Assembly (NCBI GenBank): GCA_016871445.1
Contig: VHDH01000009.1
Location: 1-62,115 of the forward strand
From: Verrucomicrobiota bacterium
GTDB taxonomy: Bacteria; Verrucomicrobiota; Verrucomicrobiia; Limisphaerales; SXTU01
Reading direction: 5' to 3'
Length of the DNA: 62,115 nucleotides
Shown in pieces: positions 53,528-62,115 of this stretch. Both the position numbers and the translations under genes were made by a program. A model generated the notes under the pieces. That model was not told the origin of the DNA. It made no database searches and saw only the letters and a list, made by a program, of their open reading frames with translations. How positions within the stretch are numbered: position 1 is the first letter of the stretch; each line of letters begins with the position of its first letter.

Positions 53528-54309
53528 TGCACATTAAGAAACGCCTCATTCCCGGGTCACGTGGTGCACGGCGCGTCAGAGAAAATGTTGGCACTTTACC
53601 CCACCCACGCACTGAGCATTTATTACTACGGCCCTTTGTCGTCGTGAACATGGCAATGTCTGCCGATGGTAAAATTGCCACGGCCAATCGTGCCATCGCC
53701 ACCTTCAGCAGCGCCCGCGACCACGACCATCTTTACGAACTCCGCGCCACTGCCGACGCCGTGATGAGCGGCGCGCGCACCGTAGACTTGAACAACTACA
53801 CGCTCGGTCCCGGAGCGGATCGCTTTCGCAAACTTCGCCTGCGTCGCGGTCTCGCGGAATTCAGCCTGCGCGTCATCGTCTCCGGCTTAGGCTCAATGAA
53901 TCCACACGCAGAAATCTTCCGTCATCACTTCTCCCCCATCCTTGTTCTCACAAGCGAGCGAGCGCCGGGCACTGCTTTAAAAAAACTTAGGGCCGTAGCC
54001 GATGAAGTAAAAACAGTCGGCAAAGCGGAAGTGGATTTTACCGCCGCCCTGTGCTGGCTCCACCGCGAGTGGAACGTGAAGCGTCTCCTTTGCGAAGGCG
54101 GCGGTGAGTTGAACGACGCGCTGTTCCGGGCTGACCTCGTAGACGAATTTCACCTCACCATCTGCCCGCGGGTCATTGGAGGACGCCACGCGCCCACCAT
54201 CGCCGACGGACGCGGCTTCGCGGCACTAACCGACGCATTCAATCTCCAACTCACCTCGACCAAGCGCGTCGGAGACGAATTGTTTTGCGTATTCAATCGA
54301 TGCGCGTGA
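53524..54309 (+). CDS. RibD C-terminal / dihydrofolate reductase-fold protein
   Basis: A 261-residue NADPH-dependent reductase of the RibD_C family. The core begins FVVVNMAMSADGKIATANR, continues with SARDHDHLYELRATADAVMSGARTV in two blocks, and has LLCEGGGELNDALFRADLVDE for cofactor and substrate binding. Such proteins reduce pyrimidine intermediates in riboflavin-like pathways. The deaminase half of RibD is absent, and the first 35 residues are an unassigned extension. It is coupled to queA by a 4-base overlap and overlaps the convergent hydrolase by 17 bases. Confidence 0.85.
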   Translation: MMHIKKRLIPGSRGARRVRENVGTLPHPRTEHLLLRPFVVVNMAMSADGKIATANRAIATFSSARDHDHLYELRATADAVMSGARTVDLNNYTLGPGADRFRKLRLRRGLAEFSLRVIVSGLGSMNPHAEIFRHHFSPILVLTSERAPGTALKKLRAVADEVKTVGKAEVDFTAALCWLHREWNVKRLLCEGGGELNDALFRADLVDEFHLTICPRVIGGRHAPTIADGRGFAALTDAFNLQLTSTKRVGDELFCVFNRCA

Positions 54310-54925
54310 TGCGCTCGCGCACAACACGCACCAGTTCCTCCTGCCCCGTGTCGAAAAAGTGGCTTGCACCCGGCACCGACACGAAATCTACCGCCACTGA
54401 GGGCGCAAAAGGGCGCGCGACCAAATCCTTCACCACCGCTTCCGGCACCAGCGAGTCATCGGAACCATGCACGATCAGTCCTGGGGTCCGCCACTCCGTG
54501 ACAAAACTGAAATCCAGGTTATTTGCCGGCGGCGCGACAGCAACAAAGCCATCCACACCGCCCTGTTTAAACAGCAATTGTAGCCCTATCCAAGAGCCGA
54601 AAGAAAAGCCCGCGACCCATTTCGCTCCGGCCTGTGGGCACTCCGCGCACAGCCAAGCCCAGGCAGCTTGAGCGTCAGCCAACTCCCCTGCCCCACCACT
54701 GAACTCTCCCGTACTGCGTCCCACCCCGCGAAAGTTGAAGCGCAGCACACTGAAGCCCGCGTCTTGAAACGTGGTAAACAGCGAGTACACCACCAACGTG
54801 TTCATCGTCCCGCCAAACTTGGGGTTTGGGTGCAGCACAAGCGCGATGGGAGCGGCTGGCGACGCCGCGCGATGGAAGCGACCTTCAAGCAAACCGCTTG
54901 GCCCAGCGATCGAAGCAGATGGCAT
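54293..54925 (-). CDS. Cytoplasmic alpha/beta hydrolase
   Basis: A small alpha/beta hydrolase of 210 residues with the triad visible: nucleophile Ser in AGFSFGSWIG, Asp in HGSDDSLVP and His in PGASHFF. HPNPKFGGTMN and FNFRGVGRSTGEF place it in the family often annotated as CocE/NonD-like or dienelactone-type hydrolases. No signal peptide. Substrate unknown. It converges on and overlaps the reductase gene by 17 bases. Confidence 0.87.
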   Translation of the reverse strand: MPSASIAGPSGLLEGRFHRAASPAAPIALVLHPNPKFGGTMNTLVVYSLFTTFQDAGFSVLRFNFRGVGRSTGEFSGGAGELADAQAAWAWLCAECPQAGAKWVAGFSFGSWIGLQLLFKQGGVDGFVAVAPPANNLDFSFVTEWRTPGLIVHGSDDSLVPEAVVKDLVARPFAPSVAVDFVSVPGASHFFDTGQEELVRVVRERITRID

Positions 54926-54980
54926 GGCCTTAGGTTAATCACGACCCGACCGCAACTGAATACCGAACAACGGATATTTT

Positions 54981-55520
54981 TTAATGAAGCCCCGCCTTCG
55001 TCTCCACCCAGCGCGCGAAGAGCCAAAGCAAATCGGCCAGACGGTTAAGGTAAATAATGATTTCCGGGTTCTGCAATTGCCCGGTCTCATGTAATGCGCA
55101 CACGCGCCGCTCAGCGCGCCGGCAGACCGTGCGCGCCACATCGAGTGCCGCGCTATTCAGCGTCGCACCCGGCGTGGCCCAGCCTTTGAATGTGATGCTT
55201 TGCGCCTCGATCTCGATCACCAACTTGTCGAGCTTCGCCGTCAACGCAGCGGTCACGAGTGTGAAGCCGTCCTGCGCGTAGCGCGGCAAATCATCCGTCC
55301 CCGTTGCCAGTTCGCCCATCAGTATCACTAGGTCTTTCTGAATGATGAGCAGATTGTCCGCAACGAACGTGTGCTGTGCCGATGCGCGCGCCAAGCCTAG
55401 GGCGGCGTTGAGTTCATCCACAGTGCCGTAAGCCTCGACGCGCGGGTGGCACTTGGATACACGTCGGTTGTACATTAGGCCAGTCGTGCCCCGATCGCCT
55501 GTTTTGGTTGCGATACTCAT
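54981..55520 (-). CDS. Cob(I)alamin adenosyltransferase, PduO type
   Basis: A 179-residue PduO-type ATP:cob(I)alamin adenosyltransferase that forms adenosylcobalamin. TKTGDRGTTGL is the ATP-binding N-terminus, YGTVDELNAALG and RTVCRRAERRV complete the site, and the helix bundle ends YLNRLADLLWLFARW. ATG 55520 puts the signature at residue 5, as in homologs. It is divergent from the sulfatase with 98 bases between. No other cobalamin gene is in the window. Confidence 0.94.
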   Translation of the reverse strand: MSIATKTGDRGTTGLMYNRRVSKCHPRVEAYGTVDELNAALGLARASAQHTFVADNLLIIQKDLVILMGELATGTDDLPRYAQDGFTLVTAALTAKLDKLVIEIEAQSITFKGWATPGATLNSAALDVARTVCRRAERRVCALHETGQLQNPEIIIYLNRLADLLWLFARWVETKAGLH

Positions 55521-55618
55521 GCGCGCAAAGGTTAAACCGAAGTGCGCAAGGGGCAAGCGTAGGCCACAGATACCTTCGGGCTGGTTCCACGCGGCTGCCT
55601 CCAAGTATGCTTCAGCCC

Positions 55619-57178
55619 ATGCGTTCGCATTTCGCCCTGCTGGCCCTTCTGGTTGCGCCTTTTGCGCCTCTTTGCGGCTCAACCTCCGCCGCGCCGGCCA
55701 AGCCCAACATCCTCCTCATCTACATTGATGACCTCGGCTGGGGTGACCCGGGCTGTTACGGCGCGACCGCCGTGAAGACGCCGAACGTGGACCGCCTCGC
55801 GCGCGAGGGGCTGCGCTTCACGGATGGCCATTGCACTTCCGCCACCTGCACGCCGTCGCGCTACGCGATGTTCAGCGGCGAGTATCCGTGGCGCAAACGC
55901 GGCACCGGCGTACTGCCTGGTGATGCCGGCCTCGTGCTGGAACCGGAGCGCGGCACGCTGCCGCTCACCTTGCGCAGCGCGGGTTACACCACCGGCGCGG
56001 TCGGCAAGTGGCACCTTGGCCTCGGGCCGCAGGGTGGGCCTGATTGGAACGGCGACATCAAACCCGGTGCGAGCGAGGCGGGCTTTGATTTCAGTTTCAT
56101 CATGGCTGCCACCGGCGACCGCGTGCCGTGCGTTTACGTCCAAAATGGCCGCGTCGCGGGCCTCGATCCAAAGGACCCGATTGAAGTGAGTTACCAGAAG
56201 CCCTTCCCCGGACTGCCAACCGGCAAAGCCAACCCAGAACTGCTCAAGATGCACCCGAGCCACGGCCACGACATGGCGCTCATCAACGGCATCAGCCGCA
56301 TTGGCTACATGAAGGGCGGCACGGCGGCGCACTGGAAGGACGAAGACATGGCCGATGTCTTCACGCGGCAGGCCATCGGCTTCATCGAGGCGAACAAGGA
56401 CAAGCCCTTTTTCCTCTACCTCGGCACGCAGGACATCCACGTGCCGCGTGTGCCGCACCCGCGCTTCGTCGGCAAGTCCGGCATGGGCCCACGCGGCGAC
56501 GCTATCGTGCAAATGGACTGGTGCGTCGGCGAACTGCTCGCCGCGCTTGACCGCCTCCAGCTCACGGAGAAGACGATGGTCGTCTTCAGCAGCGACAACG
56601 GCCCGGTCATTGACGACGGCTACAAGGACGACGCCGTCGAGAAGCTCGGCGCGCACAAAGCCGCCGGCCCGTGGCGCGGCGGCAAATACAGCAACTGCGA
56701 AGCGGGCACCCGCGTGCCGTTCATCGTGCGGTGGCCCGGCCGCGTGAAGCCCGGCGTGTCGGACGCTCTCGTGTCACAGCTCGATTTCCACGCTTCCTTC
56801 GCGGCGCTCACGGGCGCGAAGCTCGCCGAACCGCGCGACAGCCAGAACATTCTCCCCGCACTGCTCGGCGATTCGCCCAAAGGCCGCGAGGCCCACGTCA
56901 CCAGCGCAGGTGTGCTCTCCTTGCGCGCGGGCAACTGGAAATACATCAGCCCCGGCCAAGGCCCGAAGCGCAACGCGAACACCAACACCGACATGGGCAA
57001 TGACCCTGCCGGCCAGCTATACGACCTTGCCACCGACCCCGGCGAGACGAAGAACCTCGCCGCCGAGCAGCCGCAACGGGTCGCCGAGTTAGCCGCGCAG
57101 TTGGAGAAAATCCGTCAAACCGGCCGCCTCCCTGCCACCTTGCCTGGCACCAAGAGCGAGAAAAAGGGTAAGAAGTAG
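55619..57178 (+). CDS. Secreted sulfatase (S1 family)
   Basis: A 519-residue exported sulfatase with signal peptide MRSHFALLALLVAPFAPL. The active site CTPSR (77-81) supplies the cysteine that a formylglycine-generating enzyme converts, and the calcium-binding DDLGWGD lies at about 37-43. KWHLG, FLYLGTQDIHVPR and SSDNGP follow. Sulfatases remove sulfate from polysaccharides such as algal or animal glycans, and Verrucomicrobia often have many. The basic tail ends KKGKK. The exact sulfated substrate cannot be read. Confidence 0.93.
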   Translation: MRSHFALLALLVAPFAPLCGSTSAAPAKPNILLIYIDDLGWGDPGCYGATAVKTPNVDRLAREGLRFTDGHCTSATCTPSRYAMFSGEYPWRKRGTGVLPGDAGLVLEPERGTLPLTLRSAGYTTGAVGKWHLGLGPQGGPDWNGDIKPGASEAGFDFSFIMAATGDRVPCVYVQNGRVAGLDPKDPIEVSYQKPFPGLPTGKANPELLKMHPSHGHDMALINGISRIGYMKGGTAAHWKDEDMADVFTRQAIGFIEANKDKPFFLYLGTQDIHVPRVPHPRFVGKSGMGPRGDAIVQMDWCVGELLAALDRLQLTEKTMVVFSSDNGPVIDDGYKDDAVEKLGAHKAAGPWRGGKYSNCEAGTRVPFIVRWPGRVKPGVSDALVSQLDFHASFAALTGAKLAEPRDSQNILPALLGDSPKGREAHVTSAGVLSLRAGNWKYISPGQGPKRNANTNTDMGNDPAGQLYDLATDPGETKNLAAEQPQRVAELAAQLEKIRQTGRLPATLPGTKSEKKGKK

Positions 57179-57289
57179 TAAATTGCGTCCGACCGAGCAA
57201 GCAGCGTCGCGCTCTGCTTACCGCCGCAATGCACAGCGCGCGAATTGCCCCGTTGCCGCTCCAGGTTCGTTGGTTCACACTTCAGGGCC

Positions 57290-58291
57290 ATGAAATCCGC
57301 CTTATCCAAGTTGCTTCCTATCTTTTTGTCTCTGTGCGTTTTTTGCGGCCAATCCTCCGCCCAAGACGCCCCAAAGAAAACCGACTCTGGCGCCAAGCTC
57401 GCCGCCAAGCCGGCGGAGCCGCAACGGGCGCCCACGCAAGCGAACGTCGCCTACGGCACGCATGAGCGGCAGGTGCTCGACTTCTACCGCGCCGACTCCG
57501 CCACGCCCACACCCGTCGTCTTCCACATTCACGGCGGCGGCTGGGTGGCGGGTGATAAAAAAGTTGTCGCCGCTCTGGAGAAGTATCTCGCGGCAGGCAT
57601 CTCGGTTGTCTCCATCAATTATCGCTATAGCACACAGGCGCAAATCGCGGGCGTGAAGCCGCCCGTCGAGTGGCCAATCGCCGACGCCGCACGCGCGCTC
57701 CAGTTCGTGCGCAGCAAGGGGAAGGAATGGAACCTCGACAAGCAGCGCATCGGTGCCACCGGCGGCAGCGCCGGCGCCTGTTCGTCGCTGTGGCTAGCGT
57801 TCCACCCCGATCTCGCCGACGCGAAGAGCCTCGATCCCGTCGCCCGCGAGTCTTCGCGCCTGTGGTGCGCGGCGGTTAGCGGCGCGCAGACTTCGCTCGA
57901 CCCGAAGGAACTCAAGGATTGGACGCCTAACAGCCGTTACGGCGGCCACGCCTTTGGCTTCATGCCCGACCCGAGGGACAACAAAACCCGTGATACGCAG
58001 TTCGCCGCCTTCCTCGCCGGCCGCGAATCCGTGCTGCCGTGGATCAAAAAGTATTCCCCCATGGAGCACGTAAGCAGCGACGACCCGCCCATTTGGATGA
58101 TCTACTCCTCCGCCCCCGCGCTCGGCCAGGAACAGAAAGACCCCACACACACGGCCAACTACGGAGTGAAGCTCCAGGAGAAGTGCAAGGCCACGGGCGT
58201 CCCCTGCGAACTCGTCTATCCCGGCGCGCCAGACGTGAGGCACGCCAAGACCGAGGACTTCCTCATAGCCACCTTGAAAGCGAAGCGCTAA
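57290..58291 (+). CDS. Secreted alpha/beta hydrolase, carbohydrate-esterase-like
   Basis: A 333-residue exported hydrolase of the HSL/BD-FAE type. After the signal peptide (SKLLPIFLSLCVFCG) and a disordered Lys/Ala/Pro stretch come the oxyanion HGGGW near residue 85 and the nucleophile GGSAGACSS near residue 160. Related secreted enzymes act as acetylesterases on polysaccharides. It follows the sulfatase by 111 bases on the same strand, suggesting joint action on a decorated glycan. The family assignment is firm, the substrate inferred. Confidence 0.87.
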   Translation: MKSALSKLLPIFLSLCVFCGQSSAQDAPKKTDSGAKLAAKPAEPQRAPTQANVAYGTHERQVLDFYRADSATPTPVVFHIHGGGWVAGDKKVVAALEKYLAAGISVVSINYRYSTQAQIAGVKPPVEWPIADAARALQFVRSKGKEWNLDKQRIGATGGSAGACSSLWLAFHPDLADAKSLDPVARESSRLWCAAVSGAQTSLDPKELKDWTPNSRYGGHAFGFMPDPRDNKTRDTQFAAFLAGRESVLPWIKKYSPMEHVSSDDPPIWMIYSSAPALGQEQKDPTHTANYGVKLQEKCKATGVPCELVYPGAPDVRHAKTEDFLIATLKAKR

Positions 58292-58310
58292 GACGACCCG
58301 GGCAGCTCGT

Positions 58311-61300
58311 TCAGCGATTGAACAAGAAGGCTGGGTTGTTGATGAGCGCCCATGCGAGGTCCTGCGCGCCGATAAGGCGGGCATTTTCCAACTGCTTGGT
58401 GCTTAGGTCAGAGGCGCGTTTGAGGTTAGTCAACTTCACGTCAGCGGGGAGCGGCTCACCCAGGCGCTTCACGCTGTCCTGCAGTTCCTTCAGACGCGGA
58501 TCAATTGGGCGCGGAGCTTTCGCATCGGCCAGTTCCTTCGTGCGCTTGGCCAGCTCTGCGTCGGTGCTGCGGACGATTTGTTCCAAGGCGGCGGATTCTT
58601 CCTTTGAACGCTGGGCGGCAGCTTTCGCGAGTGTCGCGCGCAACTCCTCGCTTTGGCTAAGTCCGGGGGCTTTTGCATCCGTGGTCGCGAGCCTGAAACG
58701 ACCGAGGGTGTAGGCGTTGTCGTTGCCGCCGTTATACTGCTGCGTGAGTGTGAAGGTAAGCGTCGCTCCGGACTCGTTCGTGTAGGGCGTCTTGAACTCG
58801 AAGGTCGCCCAGTGCGTCGAGCCGCCGTTTGGCGAGACGGCCCAGCCCTGCTGGCGGTTGTTGCCGCCATCAATGGCCTTGGCCACCTCGAAGTTCTGCT
58901 GGCTGAAGTTGGCCAGCGCCTTCGTCAGCTCGAGTTTCTTGGCGTCGGCGGGCTTCGCGCCTTTCGGGGTGACGGTCACGGCGAGTTCGTTAAGCACGAA
59001 GTTGCCGTCCTTGGCGCGACCGGGGCCATTCTTCGGAAAACGCTTGTCCGTGATCGCCTCGAGACGCAGCGCGGTGATGACTTTCTCGGTCGGCTCGACG
59101 GTGATGGTGTAAACGGAACGCACGTCCTTGCCCTCAGTGACGACGATGGACTGGTCGTCCTGCTGCGCGAGCTTGAGGTCGCCAGTTGCTTTGAGATTCT
59201 TGGTCACGATTGGTTTCCATTCCGCCTTCAAATCCTGCTTTTTCTCGAACTCGACGAGGCGTTTCGGGAAGTCCTGCTCGTTGAAGCGCTTCAGTTCGAC
59301 CTCGGCCTTGGCGGTGCGTTCCTTCTGCTCGGCGTCGAGCTTGGCCTCGCGCGGGGCGATTTCCTTTTCGTAGCCAGTGAGGTCACCCTTGGCGTCGGCA
59401 AGATCTTTCGCGCGCTGGTCTTCGCGCTTTTTCTGAACGCCGGGCGCAAGCTTCTCGTATTCCGTAAGCGCGCTGGTGACGCGACCGTGGTCGGCTTTTA
59501 TCGTGGCCCAGCTTTTGAGCGTGGCGTCGATTTCCGAGGCGCGCGCGGGCCGGTTCATGATGCGGAGGAACAGCTCGTTGATAAGTTCGCGGTCGTCGGC
59601 GGTGTCCTTCACCAGTTTGACGATGGCGTTGTCGGACGCGCTGACGGCATCGCCGACGGTTGCGCCGGAGATAAGCGCCATCACGGGGCCGAGCTGCACG
59701 TCGGTGACGCGCTCGCACTCGCAAGCAGACTCGCGCGGCGGCTTGCCCATAGTGGCGAAGAAACCATCAGGCAGCTTCACCGTGTCCGCGAGCGCGGCGG
59801 CGCGGGTGCCAGCGGGCACGCCAGGGATGGCGGACTTCGCGCCCGTGACCTTGTAAATGCTGTCATACAGCGCTTCAGCGCTGAGGCGGCGCGCCGTGGC
59901 ATGACTGAAGTTAATCTTGTCATCGCTGTTCCACTTATGTGTTGCAACGGCGAGCTGGTAGGTGCGGGACTTGGCGATGAGCTTCATCACGTGCCGCGTG
60001 TTGAAGCCACTGTCCACAAACTCCTTCGTCAGGTAGTCGAGCAACTCGGGGTTGCTTGGCGGGTTGCCGGCACGGATGTCGTCGAGCGGCTCGATGATGC
60101 CGACGCCCGTGAGGTAGCCCCAGATACGGTTCGCGAAACTGGACGCAAAGTAACGGTTGTCTTTCGCCGTAATCCACATCGCGAGCTCCTCGCGGCGGGA
60201 AGCTTTCTTCTTCTCGGCGGCGGGTTTGCCGTCCTCGCCGCAGGTCGCGGGATATGGGAACGCGGGCGGCGTTTCCTTGCCGGTGCGATCGTGCTTCACC
60301 TCACCCGCGCCGAGTTCCTCGACGATTTCATAGAGCGGCTTGCCGCCCTCGACCGCCGTGCCCCCAAGCAGCTTGTCGCCAGCGGCTGGATCCTTTTTCA
60401 ACCCGACGCGCGCGAAGTAAGCGGCGGTCTGATAATATTGGTCCTGCGTCCAGCGCTCAAAGGGATGGTCGTGGCATTTGTTGCAGTTGAAACGCACGGC
60501 CAAGAACAGGTGCGTGGTGTTCTCCATCGTGTCCTCGGGCTTGCGGAGGATCTTGTAATAGCTCGCGGGCGGGTTGTCCTTGTTCGAGCCATTGGCGGTG
60601 ATGATTTTGCGCGCGAACTGGTCGTGCGGTGTGTTGTCGGCGACTTCCTTACGAATCCAGTCGCGGAACGCCTTAGCGCCCTCGGCACCGAGGAACTTGC
60701 TGTTCACCTGAAGCAGGTCGGCCCACTTGTTCGCCCAATGCTCCACGAAGTCTTCGTTGCCCACGAGCCGGTCCACGAGGGCGTCGCGCTTCTCGCGTGT
60801 GGGGCGTTTGTCGGCGAGAAAACTCTTCACGTCCTCCACGCTCGGTGGCACGCCGGTGAGGTCGAGATAAACGCGGCGGATGAACTCGTCATCCGTGCAG
60901 AGCGCGCTGGGCAGAATCTTCATGCGCTGCCACTTCGCGGCGCTGAACTCGTCAATCTTGTTCCACTTCTCCGGCTCGGCCCACGCGAAGCCGCTGCGGT
61001 CGCCCATCACCGTGACCGTCGTCGCCGCGTAAGCACCCTCGAAGCGCGCGAGCATCGGCGCTTCGCCGCGCCGCAAGGTCGTCACGACGTTCGCGCTATC
61101 GGTCTTGGCCACGTCTTGATTGCCGGTTTCAACGAATGCCAACGTGGTTACGTCGCGCGTGGCGCCGTCGGCATAAGTGGCAATAACGCGCATTTGCTGA
61201 CGTGCGCCGACTTGCTGGACGACTGGATTTTGCGGGGACAACTCAATTTTAGTCACACGCGGAGCAGCAGTGTTAAGCTTCGCCCCCGCGCCAATCCACT

Positions 61301-62115
61301 CGCGAATAACCCGATAACTGAGGTCACCCGGCTCAAAAACCTTCTGCCCTTGGTGCGGCACGCCGGCGGTGGCCTTAAGCAACATGAGCGAATCATCCGG
61401 CGACGCCACGTTTGCACGGCGGCTGGCCAATTCATCGGTGAACGCGCGCACATCAAACTCCGCATCGTAACCACGCAAGGAGAGCTTAAACCCATTTTTA
61501 CCGTCCTTCGCGCCGTGGCAGGTGCCTTGGTTGCAGCCCGCCTTGGTCAGCACGGGGTTTACATCGCGGATGAAGTCGGTGTCGAGCGCCTTGCTAAGGC
61601 CGGAAACTTTGACCGGAACGGAAACGGATTTTCCGGCGAGTGACGCCTTCACGGTGACGGAGCCGTTGGCTTTCGGTAGGACCACGCCAGTTGCGCTCAC
61701 GCTTGCGGCGCTCTTGCTGAGACCGCTGAGTTCGAGCTTCGCCACTCGCGTCACGTCAAGCGCCTCGCCGTTCGCGTGCCGCGCGGTCACGATGATTTGC
61801 GCGCTGTCGGTCCACTTGTTGAGCGCAAGTTGCTTTGGCTCGACTTCGAGCGCGACTACCTTTGCGTCCTTCGGCAGCGACTCCGGTCCGCCTTCGGTTT
61901 TGGGGGCCGCAAGTGGGGGAGCTTCAAACTTCTTGGCCGCGAGCGCTTTGCTCGAAGGGCTAAATGTGACGCTGGAGAACTCCTTCTTCAGAGAGCCATT
62001 TTCAGCATTGAGCAGCCGGATTTGCCCGTCGGAACCGGCAGCGGCGATGGTCTTCGCGTCGGGCGCGACGGCCACGGCGAAGACGCCAGCCTGCGGGACA
62101 GGGATTTTGAAGAGC
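58311..62115 (-). CDS. WD40/PSD1 (DUF1549-DUF1553) protein, 5' end outside window
   Basis: Partial: the frame is open to the right edge of the window, so the first residues are missing. Visible parts, in order: a WD40 blade (VAVAPDAKTIAAAGSDGQI), a Big_2-like beta domain, a haem-type CNQGTCHG segment, a second Big_2-like domain, and DUF1549 with FNCNKCHDHPFERW. DUF1553 and a Glu/Lys-rich coiled coil follow, then a discoidin-like module (KDGNFVLNELAVTV, QGWAVSPNGG) and a helical end. It belongs to the same broad group as the PSD1 gene at 16733 but with a different domain set. Extracytoplasmic, function unknown. Confidence 0.9.
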   Translation of the reverse strand, partial: LFKIPVPQAGVFAVAVAPDAKTIAAAGSDGQIRLLNAENGSLKKEFSSVTFSPSSKALAAKKFEAPPLAAPKTEGGPESLPKDAKVVALEVEPKQLALNKWTDSAQIIVTARHANGEALDVTRVAKLELSGLSKSAASVSATGVVLPKANGSVTVKASLAGKSVSVPVKVSGLSKALDTDFIRDVNPVLTKAGCNQGTCHGAKDGKNGFKLSLRGYDAEFDVRAFTDELASRRANVASPDDSLMLLKATAGVPHQGQKVFEPGDLSYRVIREWIGAGAKLNTAAPRVTKIELSPQNPVVQQVGARQQMRVIATYADGATRDVTTLAFVETGNQDVAKTDSANVVTTLRRGEAPMLARFEGAYAATTVTVMGDRSGFAWAEPEKWNKIDEFSAAKWQRMKILPSALCTDDEFIRRVYLDLTGVPPSVEDVKSFLADKRPTREKRDALVDRLVGNEDFVEHWANKWADLLQVNSKFLGAEGAKAFRDWIRKEVADNTPHDQFARKIITANGSNKDNPPASYYKILRKPEDTMENTTHLFLAVRFNCNKCHDHPFERWTQDQYYQTAAYFARVGLKKDPAAGDKLLGGTAVEGGKPLYEIVEELGAGEVKHDRTGKETPPAFPYPATCGEDGKPAAEKKKASRREELAMWITAKDNRYFASSFANRIWGYLTGVGIIEPLDDIRAGNPPSNPELLDYLTKEFVDSGFNTRHVMKLIAKSRTYQLAVATHKWNSDDKINFSHATARRLSAEALYDSIYKVTGAKSAIPGVPAGTRAAALADTVKLPDGFFATMGKPPRESACECERVTDVQLGPVMALISGATVGDAVSASDNAIVKLVKDTADDRELINELFLRIMNRPARASEIDATLKSWATIKADHGRVTSALTEYEKLAPGVQKKREDQRAKDLADAKGDLTGYEKEIAPREAKLDAEQKERTAKAEVELKRFNEQDFPKRLVEFEKKQDLKAEWKPIVTKNLKATGDLKLAQQDDQSIVVTEGKDVRSVYTITVEPTEKVITALRLEAITDKRFPKNGPGRAKDGNFVLNELAVTVTPKGAKPADAKKLELTKALANFSQQNFEVAKAIDGGNNRQQGWAVSPNGGSTHWATFEFKTPYTNESGATLTFTLTQQYNGGNDNAYTLGRFRLATTDAKAPGLSQSEELRATLAKAAAQRSKEESAALEQIVRSTDAELAKRTKELADAKAPRPIDPRLKELQDSVKRLGEPLPADVKLTNLKRASDLSTKQLENARLIGAQDLAWALINNPAFLFNR

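Noticed and set aside
58653-61643. 996-codon open frame on the plus strand opposite the partial PSD1 gene
   Set aside because: It is antisense to an unmistakable PSD1 gene. The translation is rich in Arg/Val/Gly with no domain, as expected from the complement of GC-rich coding DNA.

Overview
The window reads as a GC-rich chromosomal segment from a member of the Verrucomicrobiota, possibly a Pedosphaera/Limisphaerales-like lineage. The phylum call is inference. It rests on PSD1-type planctomycete-cytochrome proteins (DUF1549/DUF1553), DUF1501 proteins with Tat signals, a sulfatase and many secreted oxidoreductases, together with a nearly full division and cell-wall (dcw) cluster that includes ftsZ, which Planctomycetes and Chlamydiae lack. 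MurE carries the DNPR signature of meso-diaminopimelate-adding enzymes, so peptidoglycan synthesis is complete in principle. No phage, insertion sequence or CRISPR array was seen.

Layout. 1-8,028: tRNA-Ser(GCT), a membrane acyltransferase, a secreted esterase with two tandem SGNH domains, a DUF1501 protein, a Tat-exported Gfo/Idh/MocA oxidoreductase, a UDP-sugar epimerase, a degenerate receiver protein and a Nif3-like protein. 8,067-16,575 (minus): a four-gene run, RidA-like, then two paralogous secreted beta-propeller proteins with an embedded methyltransferase-like fold and a malectin-like end, then an unknown secreted protein with a C-terminal anchor. 16,733-23,495 (plus): PSD1 protein, DUF1501 protein and a multidomain blue-copper/cytochrome c protein, likely one extracytoplasmic system. 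23,768-31,001: a topoisomerase III with three C-terminal zinc repeats, a methyltransferase-glycosyltransferase fusion, a second methyltransferase, and on the minus strand a prolyl oligopeptidase lipoprotein.

31,133-52,132 (minus): the dcw cluster, in transcription order mraZ, (41 aa ORF), rsmH, ftsL, (21 aa ORF), ftsI, (102 aa ORF), murE, SIMPL protein, murF, (53 aa ORF), mraY, (36 aa ORF), murD, LysM protein, ftsW, murG, murB, ddl, ftsQ, ftsA, ftsZ. murC is absent from its usual place between murG and murB. Several junctions hold short ORFs spaced 2-4 bases from, or overlapping, the flanking genes, as in translationally coupled operons. Upstream of mraZ is a 10-bp-phased repeat array that looks like its own operator.

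52,454-62,115: queA, a RibD-C/DHFR-fold reductase, an alpha/beta hydrolase, a PduO-type cobalamin adenosyltransferase, a sulfatase, a secreted esterase and a partial WD40/PSD1 protein running off the right edge.

The most novel material is in the dcw cluster: the undescribed short ORFs, a Thr-Asn repeat insertion in FtsI, inserted SIMPL and LysM membrane proteins, and the missing murC. Second is the RidA/propeller-methyltransferase/malectin operon. Predictions come from reading motifs by eye; no database search was possible.
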